The notes under the pieces are model-generated. The model searched no databases, was not told where the DNA came from, and was given only the letters and a program-made list of their open reading frames with translations. The translations under genes and the position numbers were made by a program. Source: Patagioenas fasciata (taxonomy: Eukaryota > Chordata > Aves > Columbiformes > Columbidae). From it: DNA of 64,000 nt. The stretch lies in assembly GCF_037038585.1 (NCBI RefSeq), contig NC_092523.1:46703501-46767500 (forward strand). The letters run 5' to 3'. Below, in pieces: positions 13,301 to 22,918 of this stretch (positions within the stretch are counted from its first letter, which is position 1; the number at the start of each line of letters is the position of its first letter).

Positions 13301-15257
13301 GGATTTGATGAAAAAGCTGGATTATGAGGATACCATGAAATTCTCTTTGATTATCCAAGCCACAGATGGAGGAGCTGATGTAGAAAACGTGGCTTTTTCA
13401 CTTGTTCTTGTTACCATCTTAGATGACAATGATTATGCCCCACTGTTTTTGTTTCCCAGCCTGAGCTGCATTGTGAGTGAAAATATACCTACCTTTTCTT
13501 TTGTGTGCACTGTTAATGCACTGGATTTTGATAAAGGCTCCTATGGCCACGTAACCTACTCCATCCAGTCTTCATGTTTGGCTCATCGTGAAGCTCCTGG
13601 AGACCACGACATGTTTTTCATTGATCCTTTGACAGGAGATATTCATACAAAGCAAATGTTTGACTATGAAAGTCGTAATAGCTACTGTCTCATAATACAA
13701 GCAAAAGACAAAGGTGACTCAGTGGCCACCCTTACAGTTCAGGTAGATATTGAAGGGAGAGATGAATTTGACCCAGTGTTTACACAAGATCAATATCTCT
13801 TTAATCTCCCTGAGAAGAATGAAGCAGGCCAGTTGCTTGGCAGAGTCACAGCATCAGACAGCGATGGTGGAGTGGATGGAGTTGTTCATTACTCCCTGCT
13901 AAAAACTTCTCCATTTTTTTATGTGAATCAAACCACTGGTAGTATTTATTTAACTCGTACTGTTCATGGAAAAAAAAATGGCAGCAAAGGGAACGATGAC
14001 ACCCTGGAATTGTTGGTAAGAGCTCATAGCCCCAAAATTGAGTCAAAGTTCACAGTATGCAGCGTTTTGGTAAATGTTTCCAATTCTCCTGAGAGTTATC
14101 CCATGGTATCAGCATACAGCCTGACGGTTAGCAGTTCAGTCTCCTTGATGGTGTTCCTGCTGCTTGTGGTCAGCCTTCTTGCACTTATTCTGAGGCACAA
14201 GCGGAAAGATCTGATGAACTCTTGTGTGAAAAGAGAAGCAGTATCTTCCTCAGGTAGTGATGTGAATTCAGCCAGCAAAGATAAGGACTGCCAGAAAATC
14301 CAAAGTACTGAGAGCAGTATGCTTCCCATGCGTATTATGGCAGAGTGGCTGAGCTTAGCAGGAATTGGAGAAGGGAAGGATGCTGATGTGTTCTGCAGGC
14401 ATTCAGACTCCAGTAGCCATAGTTCTGCCGAAGGAGAAACTACAGAGGATGAGGAAATCAAAAGGATCAATGAGCGTCCTTGCAGAAAGAGTGCCAGCTT
14501 GGTGCTGAGTGAGTGTGGCTCGTGGATGCCAGATTCAGGAATCCCAGGAGAGTCTGATCAGCTCACCTGTCCGTCTGGAGAAACAGATGTCATGGCTACA
14601 GTGCAAAGCAAGGAAAATGAGCAGGCCGTTAAAGAAGAAGGTAGAGAAGAAGCCTGTGAGACAGCCTACGTGCATAACAAAATGTTGTCTCAAACACTTA
14701 AGAAAATCAGAGTAAAAGAGAAAGACATAATGACAGACCTCACAAGAGAATATGTCTTGATGTCAGATAAGCAGGACTCTGGATATGATTCACTTGCAAC
14801 TCTTGGCATCTCTGATGAGACTATCAGAGGTTGTTATAACTGGGACTGTGTGCGCAGCTGGGAACCCCGATTTCAACCTCTTGCTTCAGTGTTTAATGAT
14901 ATTGCAAAACTGAGAGATGAAAATATACATATTCACAGCTTCCCTACAGAGAAGAAATCTCTTGTTTTCCCTCCTCCCTTGATAACATCAGTAGCTCAGC
15001 CTGGCATAAGGACAGTGCCACCACGAATACCAAATGTAATATCAGGGCAAGCATTTAAAAAATACCCTCATTCTCCCCTTATCCATAGTCCTGGATACCC
15101 CCCACCAACCATGACCCCTAGTTTTTCTCCCTCTCTCTCTTTACTTACCATGCAGACACCTACTGCTTCTCCAGTAGTGTCTGGTGGGAGAATGATAGAG
15201 ATGTGTCTTATTGATCCAAGCAATGAACTTGTAACAGAGGAAGAAATTCAGGTGTAG
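1126..15257 (+). CDS. DCHS2: Dachsous-type cadherin, C-terminal portion, six joined exons (probably DCHS2)
   Basis: Spliced coding region, 5' incomplete. Joining 1126-1337, 2843-2994, 5646-5776, 7281-7567, 10483-10621 and 12628-15257 gives one open frame of 1,182 residues ending at TAG 15255-15257. All introns are GT-AG. The product is a large type I membrane cadherin. Dachsous binds Fat cadherins between cells and acts in planar polarity and Hippo signalling (family knowledge). Seen here: one partial and seven complete cadherin repeats, a transmembrane helix at residues 811-828 of this fragment, and a cytoplasmic tail of about 354 residues with Dachsous blocks. The tail blocks make the family nearly certain. 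DCHS2 is preferred over DCHS1 because introns are 1.5-2.9 kb and the locus is AT-rich; that choice is inference. DCHS1 has 27 repeats, so these would be the last eight. No frameshift or internal stop is present, so the gene looks functional. Confidence 0.88.
1338..2842 (+). other. DCHS2 intron, 1,505 bp
   Basis: AT-rich intron between two exons of the cadherin gene. I see no coding block, RNA gene or recognisable transposon. It ends with a T/C-containing tract and CCCAAACAG at the acceptor. Confidence 0.8.
2843..2994 (+). CDS. DCHS2: DCHS2 exon: middle of a cadherin repeat
   Basis: The acceptor is CCCAAACAG|GT. The donor is ACAG|GTTTGT, a weak but GT-type site. The frame enters in phase 0 and leaves in phase 2 (AG|G, Arg). 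The exon encodes the core of a repeat: ATDLDAGLNGETEYSI, then FLID, a G-x-L strand and LDHEDTSSY, matching the usual A-x-D-x-D-x-G-x-N, FxID and LDxE pattern. It continues directly into the exon at 5646 as YRLVVQAADKG. Confidence 0.88.
2995..5645 (+). other. DCHS2 intron, 2,651 bp
   Basis: Long AT-rich intron with short homopolymer runs and no recognised gene. A small inverted motif at 5097-5114 (CCCACT, 6-base loop, AGTGGG) resembles the core of ancient palindromic DNA-transposon fragments, but too little is left to classify it. Confidence 0.75.
5646..5776 (+). CDS. DCHS2: DCHS2 exon: end of a cadherin repeat and linker
   Basis: The acceptor is TTAATTGCAG and the donor is GAAA|GTAAGT. It enters in phase 2 and leaves in phase 1. 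It encodes RLVVQAADKGNPRLSATS, a classic last-strand motif, then the canonical linker DVNDNAP (5719-5739) and the first strand of the next repeat up to VDVPE. The split codon A|AT with the next exon restores PEN, as expected for a repeat beginning with the E-N motif. Confidence 0.9.
5777..7280 (+). other. DCHS2 intron, 1,504 bp
   Basis: AT-rich intron without recognisable coding or RNA features. Open frames here (for example 5917-6126 and 6682-6909) show no protein family signal. Confidence 0.75.
7281..7567 (+). CDS. DCHS2: DCHS2 exon: nearly one full cadherin repeat
   Basis: The acceptor is ATTGTTACAG and the donor is CAG|GTGAGA. It enters in phase 1 and leaves in phase 0. It carries most of one repeat: VTQVSASDEDS, FAIDQHTGVVTVVKPLDFEE, LRIIVSDS, and the canonical linker DINDNPP at 7523-7543. 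It then starts the next repeat with VFTQDLYQ. The joined product reads PEN-AVPGFVV across the upstream junction and DLYQ-VSMPE across the downstream one, which supports both boundaries. Confidence 0.92.
8418..8431 (+). repeat. Short telomere-like (TTAGGG)2 stretch
   Basis: Two perfect TTAGGG units followed by TT. Too short to indicate an interstitial telomere; probably chance or a small microsatellite. Confidence 0.5.
8553..8925 (+). mobile_element. CR1 LINE 3' fragment
   Basis: Diverged sense CR1 within a DCHS2 intron. Recognisable blocks are the GCCTGGAGAAGAG start, the CAGTGACAGGGCAAGAGGCA segment, a stretch encoding the ORF2 C-terminus (TEHWGKLPREVV), and a 3' part with TGGACAAGATAATCTCCAGA. 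The octamer tail is degraded. Confidence 0.85.
10300..10380 (+). repeat. T-rich GTTTT / TTCG microsatellite
   Basis: Irregular GTTTT and GTTT units, a T run, then repeated TTTCG-TTC units. It lies about 100 bp upstream of the acceptor at 10482. Confidence 0.8.
10483..10621 (+). CDS. DCHS2: DCHS2 exon: first half of a cadherin repeat
   Basis: The acceptor is ATATGTTAG and the donor is AATG|GTGAGT. It enters in phase 0 and leaves in phase 1. It encodes VSMPELISMDSTVLTVSAVDRDSERNG, continuing the repeat begun at DLYQ in the previous exon, then VSYKI and FAVDHKNG. The AVDRDSERNG motif is the calcium-binding A-x-D-x-D-x-G-x-N type. The split Gly codon G|GT joins it to the last exon as HKNG-SVFTVGP. 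Confidence 0.88.
11598..11655 (-). mobile_element. CR1 LINE 3' tail, antisense
   Basis: About 58 bp matching the extreme CR1 3' end in reverse orientation: AGAATGGTTTGGGCTGGAAG, then GGACC and a run resembling ATCATCTGGTCCAACTCCCA. The rest of the element is absent or unrecognisable. Confidence 0.8.
11753..12272 (-). mobile_element. Solitary LTR of an avian endogenous retrovirus (ERVL/TguLTR5-like)
   Basis: A 520-bp element with TG...CA termini, flanked on both sides by the 5-bp duplication CAAGC (11748-11752 and 12273-12277). The minus strand begins TGCCCTGATTTTGGCTGGGA, similar to the start of TguLTR5-type LTRs in neoavian birds. The 5-bp duplication fits class III (ERVL) integration. No internal viral genes are present, so it is a solo LTR left by recombination between the two LTRs. 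It is antisense to DCHS2, in the last intron. Family assignment is from memory of the family's appearance, so moderate; the boundaries are directly supported. Confidence 0.85.
12628..15257 (+). CDS. DCHS2: DCHS2 terminal coding exon: cadherin repeats, transmembrane helix, cytoplasmic tail
   Basis: A 2,630-bp exon that encodes residues 307-1182 of the fragment and ends at TAG 15255-15257. It completes one repeat and encodes four more. Linkers in order are DANNYAP (12756), DVDDNPP (13104), DDNDYAP (13422) and GRDEFDP (13755). Possible N-glycosylation sites include NLS, NST, NQT, NGS and NVS. The membrane helix VSLMVFLLLVVSLLALIL (14139-14192) is followed by RHKRK. Tail blocks are EDEEIKRINE (from 14445), DSGYDSLATLG (from 14775), YNWDCVRSWEPRFQPLASVF (from 14835), PPPLI and SPSFSPSLS, all shared with Dachsous. 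The protein ends in EIQV, compatible with a class II PDZ ligand. A single large last exon with several repeats plus the tail is typical of this family. Confidence 0.95.
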
Positions 15258-16325
15258 GTGTAGGTTACTAACTGTCAGTAGTTTATAGAAAAAAGATGGC
15301 TTAAAATACAGTTTGTTATTGTTAACAAGCAAAATGTGCCTGTCAGAGATGTATCACCAGTATTCTTTCTGTTGCCATGAGCTGAAAAAGTTAAAATATA
15401 AACCAGCCACAAATGTGCTAACTATCCATTTTGTTCTTCCCAGAATACACTATAAGGCCATGAGGCTTCTCCTCTTTCAGCTCCCAACAACTGTGGTTTC
15501 CTGTGTAAATCACACAGCCAGATGCCTGATAACCAACTTGAAAGATTTTACTGGGGTTTTTTTCCTCATAAATATGTCAATAACAAATTAATGGTAGTAA
15601 TTCTTTACTGTGGAAAAACTTTATTAGCATGCTGGTGGGTTCTGACCACGATTGTGGTTGTTATTAGAAGAGGATGCTAGAGGGATATGTGAGTACGGCA
15701 GAATTGGGCTGGGCAAAGAATAAAGCAAGGATTTCTATCCAGCTCTTTCTCAAGTGTCTGCCTAGGCTTCCCACATCTTAGCCCATGGGTCCCAATGGCC
15801 ATTTAGGCCTGGTGCAGTTTCATCATCTGCAATGGCTCCTTGATGGGCTTCGTTAGCTATCTTCATGCTGTGGAATCCCAGCTGGCAGTTTCTGTGCACC
15901 TTTCATTTATCTCCTGGTGTAAAGCCAGCAACTCCTGATTATCTGAATAGTAATGGATGACTCATAAGGTCCCTCGGAAAACTGAATAGCCAGTGGTAAG
16001 ATAAAAGCAATGATTTTCTCTATTACTAGAGCTAAAATAAACACCTGTTGTCTTTCTGTCCTATTACAGAAGCTGGCCTCATGCCCAGGCAGCAGTAGGG
16101 ATGGCCAGTATTGTAGGTCTGAAGGGTTTGTGTGCCTCCACCCTGATCTTTGGTCCTGTGCTGGGAATATCTCTTGCAAGACCAGATAATCTGGCCTTGT
16201 TTGTTGTATGTATCATACATATGGCATTTTGTGCATGTATGTATATCCAGATGCATACACACGCCTATACTGCTGTGTATGCTTGTATATTGTATCGGAT
16301 CAATAAAATACAGTGAAAAAACATG
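15258..16325 (+). other. DCHS2: Probable DCHS2 3' untranslated region
   Basis: Non-coding AT-rich sequence after the stop codon. Candidate AATAAA poly(A) signals lie at 15719-15724 and 16302-16307. The second is followed by a T/G-containing stretch (CATGTGGAG, GTATGTTTAC) that could act as the downstream element, so cleavage near 16,325 is my best guess. A further AATAAA at 17939-17944 would extend the UTR. The end is inferred, without transcript data. Confidence 0.45.
16302..16307 (+). promoter_or_regulatory. Candidate poly(A) signal AATAAA for DCHS2
   Basis: Canonical hexamer about 1.05 kb after the stop codon, on the coding strand, with G/T-rich sequence within 40 bases downstream. Alternatives are at 15719 and 17939. 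Confidence 0.4.
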
Positions 16326-18755
16326 TGGAGTAACTCTGTTCTCTCTTCAGCGTATGTTTACAAGTCTTTTGTTCTTTTGCATCACGTGTATTAGAACTGG
16401 TGTATAGAGAGGGGTCTAATTGGTGCCTGGGAATCTGTTACAAATTGGATGTGTACAGAGTTGTTTATTGTACAGGTCATAACAAGTGGAGGAAAAGCAT
16501 ACAATGCTGTTAGATCAAGTGGTCTTGTGGGAACAACATCGTGTGTAGCAGCTTTTGTAATTTTCTTGGTCACATATGTCAAGATCCTCTCTGGTTGCAA
16601 CCTCTGGACTCATAAACTGTCTTTGAATAAGATCCTGTTACTAAGGCTACACCTGCATTGTACTAACATACAACAGGTACCCATGCTGCTATGCGAGAGT
16701 GATTCTTTTAGAGCTGGCATTTGTTCTTCATACTGCCATGGAGTGTGAAACGAGATGTAGCTTAGGAATTCATTGGGGCAGGCAAATGTTACTGGAAAAG
16801 AAAACTGAGAGATGAGTTTTATAGTCAGACAAAAACCTGTGCTAGGGAGATGAAAGCAAAGGAGAGGAATCATTCCCAGTTCATATCTGAACATGGAGTA
16901 TTAGTTTAAGGCCATAATTACAGAATGAATTGAGCTATTAGATTTGCCATCTCACGGCTGTGTGATAAACTTTTTGGCCATGTATCCGAGGAAGGCAGAG
17001 TTTGATTTTGCATTTTATGTTGCTACAGACTGCATACATGGTTTTTGAAATTTCAAGATTAATTCACAACCTTTCAAAATAACTTGCTCTGGCTTCTTGG
17101 TTTTTGCAACTGAATGGCCAACATCAATTTTTGAATGGCATTTCAGTGAGAAATTTTTGTACCTAAAAAGCGACTATAATGTGACGCCATGGTATCAACA
17201 TGTATAAATTCATTGCTCAAATAATGTATGTTTTAAAACTTACTTTTACATACTTTTTCTATTATAGAAGGCTAACATTTATCAAAAGGGAAGGGATTAT
17301 TTTCCACCTGTTAACATTATGCTATCTACAGCCTGTTTGATTTTTTTGACTTACATGTCTTGACTTGTAAAGTAATTTCTAATAGAATGTGAGGTGTTCT
17401 TTGTAGTGTTCAGTTCTGTTCAGTTATAGATTCAGGAGGCACACCTGGCATGCAGAACTACCTTTTTTGTATAGTCGACATTTTAGCTAATGTAATTTTC
17501 ATTTCAGGTGGTCATGGTCAAGTGGCAGCTATTGCTCTGAGGAGCCATGAGCACATGCTATCCTGATAGGGGTCGTCTTTGGAACAGGTGATCAGTGGAA
17601 GAATAAATTTTGACCTCATGCCAATGTGCACCCTCTTCCTATAGTTCTGCTTGAAAAGCGAGCAAACCCTGAATCCATTTCTGCCCTTTTTGCTCCTTCA
17701 AATGCAGCTTGTTTCCATTGCCTTTCTGGAAGGATTAAGTATGACTTGCATCCTATTTATCAAGTGCATGAGATAACCGATGCATACTTTGTGCTGCTCT
17801 TAAGCGTTAAAGCAATCTTTTCCTTGTTTCTTTTGTATTTGTTCATTCTGTATCAAATGGGAAACAAAAATTAGCTGACATATTGTTGGTTTTTATATAG
17901 TCAAGCTTAAAAATGCAACTATTGAAACAAGCATCTGCAATAAATCGTGTATAGTTCTTTTAAGCTATACTGTTTTTATCCCTAAGTAAAACAGTATAGC
18001 TTCTATAATTTACCATGAGTTTAATATTAGCTTGCCTCAAAGAGGCTGTGTTACTTTGCAGTTCTGCACACCAGTTTTAGCACTTTGGAGGAGGTACAGA
18101 ACTTGTTAGTGGAAACTCATAGTAAGCTCAAAAGGCATAAGCTATAAAATAAAAGACAGTTGTCTCTTCTGGAATTTTGGCTGCCTGCCTTCTGGATTTG
18201 CTCATTGGCAGCATTGAAAACACTGGTGTAAATCACTACCAAATGGATATCAAAATTCCATCTACCAGTAGGTATCATTAAATTGATGTTCGAGCAGATT
18301 CCTGTGCGAAGAGGAAAAACCTTAATATTTTTAGAGAATCCATCATGTACGGATTATAAAAATATATATACCTTTTTTCGAAAATGATACTAAAACCACT
18401 AGTTACCTATGGAAGTCCATGTTTAGTTTGTGCTTTATCTTCAGCTGAAGACAGGACTTGTTTCTAAAGCAGTTTTAGATAAAAATAGTTCTGATAAAAA
18501 TGAACCCTTGTTACTAAGTCCATTGCACTGCCAGTTCCTACTATCATTTATATTTGGTTGCCATCAGTTCTCTGCTCTGTATGTCACTTGTTTTCTTAAA
18601 CTAACATGTAGCTTCCTGACAAAGCTTTTCTCTCTTTCGGAGACCTGTAAGCCAAAAACGCTGACCTGACAAAAAGTGTGACTAGAATATTAGCTAACAC
18701 CAGACTGCTGATTGTGCTCATGTGGCTTTGTACTTCCACAGCTCATGGAGTCAAA

Positions 18756-18779
18756 GGCCAATTGGCAATCCAATTGGCC
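18756..18779. repeat. Perfect inverted repeat, 10-bp arms, 4-bp loop
   Basis: GGCCAATTGG, loop CAAT, then CCAATTGGCC. Each arm is the exact reverse complement of the other. There is no T run afterward and no nearby gene, so no function can be assigned. Confidence 0.9.
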
Positions 18780-20390
18780 ATTGTAAGTATTGTGTAAGTA
18801 ACTGTGCATGGCCATTGGGATTAGACCTCCTTCCAGTGCGTGCTGACTACATTGCTCCTTGAAAACCAGCCCACTGGGGGTGAGGGCACAGGGGGATCCT
18901 TGCAGGGAGGGAACTGACAATGGTTGGCTGAGAATGGAAGGTGGTGTTCCCTAAAATCCTGTAAAAATGATAATTGGAATAGGAGGCAGTTGTGACTTCG
19001 CAATTGAATATACTGTGCTGGGAGATTTATATTTAGAATTTTACTTCCTTTGCAAATGAAGTGGCTTTGCAGGTTCTTTCTCATAGTATCTGGCACAGCA
19101 GAACCAACCATAGACCAATATGTGGCTTAGTTCCCTGTAGATGATCTGGTTGGAATAACTAAGGTGTTACAGAATCAAATTGAGTATACTTTTGGGTGTT
19201 GCATAGCTGCTAGCTCTGCTAGCTGTTCTCTAGCACGTATACAAAGTCTAACATGTATTCAATATGTGTATAGATTTGGATGTTCAGATTTCATTAAAAA
19301 GAGATGCAGTCTGGCATCCAAATTCTCTTGGTGGCTTTGAAAATTCCGGCATAAATACAACATTTTAAAAACATTGGAAAAAAACATAGATGCCTAAGAA
19401 AGGGGGCCTTATAGAAAGGAAAACTGAAGATCTAAAAGTTTCTGGTTTAGACTTGGACTCTACATTGCTGCTAGGGCTATTCCTCATAAAATGCAGATGC
19501 TTTTCTTCTGAAATATATAAAACTTAATAGAAGAGCATCTGTGAGGAATACATAGGGGCGTAAGGGTAGGCTGGAAGTGTGAAATGGTTCTGTTTCTTGA
19601 CACATATGAATTACTTGAGCTATGTAAAAAATACCAAATCCTTTAGCAGATAATAGTCACAAAAATCAAAGTTGCTGCCTCATTACTGTATAAATGTTTG
19701 ACTGATCCAAACAAGTCCTGTGCCAGATGAAGCATTAGGTGCCAAACCATATGCATGGCAATGCAGATGTCATGGTAAAGGACTGAAGTGATCCACCATG
19801 GGATTCAAAACATCAGTTGAAAATCTCATTACAGTTAGAGAACTTGAATCTCTTCAATATTCTGTTCAAATCAAGGGATTGCTGCACTACAGACTACACT
19901 TAAAACTGTCAGCCAGGGCCATGTCACCCTGTCCACTAAGTTTAACACTTTCTTTGAAGCTTAGAGTATTTAAAACAATCCTGATCACCTTCCCTAAAGC
20001 TGCATGTTAACTGACTGTGAAAAGCTCTCAGAAAATGAGAGCTGAGCTGTTGATTGTGCCAGCTGCTCAGCCAACAGTAGCTGTTATATACAGGTGACAT
20101 TTGAGAATGGATGGGGTTAGATGATGCCCACTCACTAGTCCAACCTGGAGGAATACCTTGCTGTTATTTGTGCGTTTCATTGAAAACTTTCAAATGGGAA
20201 ATTCAGAAGAGTTTCTAAAATGGTGTAACTGGTGCCATAACCGAAAGAAATGAGTAGCAAGTCAAGCTTGCTTGTATTGACCTCAGAAATTCCTGTCTCA
20301 AGCCCCATCTAGCTGGGTGTAGACTCATTTCCAGCATCTCCCTTTTAACAAACTTAGGGTTCGTTTAGTTTCAAAGGGTTTGAAAATACT

Positions 20391-20455
20391 GGGTTCTGAT
20401 CCAACACCCCAAGACTTCTTCCACTGATTTCAGTGGGACTTGAATAAAAAACGCA
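20391..20455. mobile_element. Possible ancient palindromic DNA-transposon fragment
   Basis: TCTGATCCAACACCCCAAGA followed by CCACTGATTTCAGTGG resembles the short palindromic DNA-transposon (MITE-like) repeats widespread in archosaurs and turtles, which carry GATCCTGCA and a central ACTGAxTTCAxT. It is strongly diverged and low confidence. Confidence 0.3.
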
Positions 20456-21796
20456 CCTGGAAGAAATGGACAACATGTGTGCCTCCCTGATACTGTAACA
20501 AGAGTCCCTGGCAGCGAAGTGCTAGCTCCCTGGTGTGTGGGGCTGTAAACCAGCAGGAAGGAGCATTAAAAGAAGGGAAATCAAGAGATTGGAAAAGAGA
20601 GTAGAACCAGCATGGGGTGGGGCGGGGGAGGATTTCGAAGGGAGGTTCCTCCGCACTTCATGGTGATTGATGCAAGCCTTGCTTTATGTACTTATTTTGA
20701 AGAGACTTTTAGGGAAGCCTGAGAAGGTCTGTAAGGGGAAGGTCACTTAGTGTTTCCTCATCCTACTTTAATGTAAACTACAGCCTGCTGCCAGATTTGC
20801 TACTGCTTTTGCTGAATGTACAGAATAATTGTGCTTTCAGATAAGGATTTCTTTACTTGTATTTGTCTTGTAAGCACTTCACCTGAGGTCAAGTGCTGGG
20901 TAGAATTAGTCTTCAAAATGATCCAAATAACTCTAAACATTAAGATAGCCAGGAAGGTTTTGGGGCTTGTTGAGTGGCTTGTTGGGATTGGGGGGGGTGT
21001 GGATTGTTGGGATTTTGCGGGTTTTTGTGGGATTCTTTGTGAGGTGCATGTGTTATTTCAATTTTAAGCTGAACTCTGCAGTCATGTAGCTTTTTTACTT
21101 TGAATTTTGGCACCTGTCACACTAATGGAGCATCTTGTGGCATTGGCTGGTCACACATTCAATGGGTAGAGATGGGTAAGTTTCAGCAGCCTACTCTGTT
21201 CTTTGGCAGCAGAATTGCAGAAAACTACATGTAACATTGTTGCGGAATGTCATACACTGTGCTTGATCAATTATATGTTTGAAGTCGCCCGCTTTTCCTC
21301 CAGATCTTGATGAAATGTTCCTCGGTATCTTGAAATGTTCTAGTGTCCACCATTTCTATCCCTCATATGTTTCTCGTAACTTAGTTTTAATAGCTGAAAA
21401 TTGTGGATTCTGATCCCTAATCAGTTAAGGTGTGAAGCCAAAATGCGAGTGTTTCCTATTAAAAGAATGTGGTATGTTCCATCATTATAATTAGATCTAA
21501 ATGAGGGTTTAGTAACACAAGCCTCCTCTTACCAACAGTTTCTGGATGTAAACCAGTTTAATGACGTATTCTGTGACTTAAGTTGTGATGTTTGTATCAT
21601 AGAAACAAAGAGCAACAAGGAAATTTGATTACTGCAAGTAGTGTAAAGATGAAATGATGAAGCAAAGAGGACATCTTGATAATTGAATTTTAAAACAGAC
21701 TGAGTAAAAGGCACATCCGCTTCATCTGCCTGCTTGAGACATTAACTGCTTAGGAAGATCTTGTGCTAGTTAAGACTGCTACCTAGTGCTTTGGGG

Positions 21797-21839
21797 AATG
21801 TAGAGCTGCTAGTCCTTTGTAGAGCTGCTAGTGCTTTGT
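21797..21839 (+). repeat. Short tandem duplication of about 20 bp
   Basis: TGTAGAGCTGCTAGT occurs twice, followed by CCTTTG and GCTTTG respectively. Two nearly identical units lie side by side, probably from replication slippage. Confidence 0.75.
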
Positions 21840-22030
21840 TACAGCTCTTTTGTTTTTTAACAATCTTATGGCAGAATCAGTGATGCTTTGTGGCAATAGT
21901 GGGGACTGGTAGAACACAATCAAACCCAACACCCACTGAGTTGCCTAATTAAAAAAAAAAGCCTCAAATAAATAAGAAAAAATATAGATTTGGGGGTATT
22001 CTTTTTAAGAGAGAAAGTAATTATGAATAA

Positions 22031-22166
22031 TCTGGAGGTGTTTAAAAGACACATAGATGAGGTTTTTAGGGACATGGGTTACAGGTGGACTTGGCAGTGC
22101 TAGGTTAATCGGTGGACTTGATGATTTTAAGGGTCTTTTCCAACCAAAATGATTCTATGATTCTAA
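22031..22166 (+). mobile_element. CR1 LINE 3' end
   Basis: Sense CR1 3' terminus of about 136 bp. It begins TCTGGAGGTGTTTAAAAGAC, contains GGGACATGGGTTACAG and CTTGGCAGTGCTAGGTTAAT, and ends with the characteristic octamers GATTCTATGATTCTA. It is strongly 5'-truncated. Confidence 0.92.
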
Positions 22167-22849
22167 GGTGTTTTCTGTGACTGCTAATTACATGCTTCTG
22201 AAACGTGTGTACATTTTTCTACTGCATGTATCTCCTAAGCTGTTGTGAGTCTCAGCAATGACCAAAGAGAGTGACGTGAAAGTCTGACACAGAAGAGAAG
22301 ATGGAATAAACTGCAGTTCAAAGGAAGAGCAAAGATACATACAGACATGGAGCAGATCTCTGTTAGTAAGGACTCCCTGTTAAGAGGAACTAAGTACCTG
22401 CCAGCTCAGCTGGTCCAGGAGACAGTGTTGTGCTGCCTGCCAGGGACAGAATTACATGTTAAAAACCTGACAGTGAGAAATAACCTGTGAAAAACAAAAA
22501 AGCTTCCTTTGCTCACCTTCTGTCTTACAACAAAATAAACTGCTGGAGTCTGTCAAGGATAGTCATGAGAGGTTGAGGCTTCAAGACTTGCAGCCTAGAT
22601 GACCTTCAACAGACTTCTGCTGGTCTGTCAAGAAGGAAAAAAGGATAGGGGATGACAGTGTATAGGTCATGGAGGACACTATTTCTCAAGCTTGGTTCTG
22701 TTACATGGAAGAGAACAATCAGGTGAGTGGGGAGGAGATAAGGGAGAAAGGAGTCACAGACACAAGGGGAATGTACAAGAGATTTGGATGTCTGCAAAGC
22801 TGAATGAGGCCCTGATCAAACTGAAATAAAGTTGAAGCTCTCACTGCTC
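22167..22849. other. Intergenic spacer between two CR1 tails
   Basis: No gene or repeat family recognised. The sequence is purine-rich in part. Confidence 0.6.
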
Positions 22850-22918
22850 TGAGCAGGAGGTTGAATCCTAGACTTCAAGAGGTCCTTTCTGACCTAAACT
22901 ATTCTGTTACTCTGTTAT
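22850..22918 (+). mobile_element. CR1-like 3' tail, diverged
   Basis: GAGCAGGAGGTTGAATCCTA, GAGGTCCTTTCTGACCTAAA and an imperfect octamer tail ATTCTGTTACTCTGTTATG fit a short sense CR1 3' end. Confidence 0.7.

Larger units (their letters stand above)
16326..22030. other. Intergenic stretch without recognised genes
   Basis: AT-rich sequence downstream of DCHS2. Open frames (for example 16150-16407, 18821-19111 and 20816-21067) are short, overlap on both strands and resemble no family. Contents noted: AATAAA at 17939, a hairpin at 18756-18779, a possible ancient palindromic repeat at 20391-20455, and a small tandem duplication near 21797-21839. Confidence 0.7.

Noticed and set aside
15313..15591. 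92-codon frame just after DCHS2
   Set aside because: It lies in the 3' UTR, has no domain and no independent start context.
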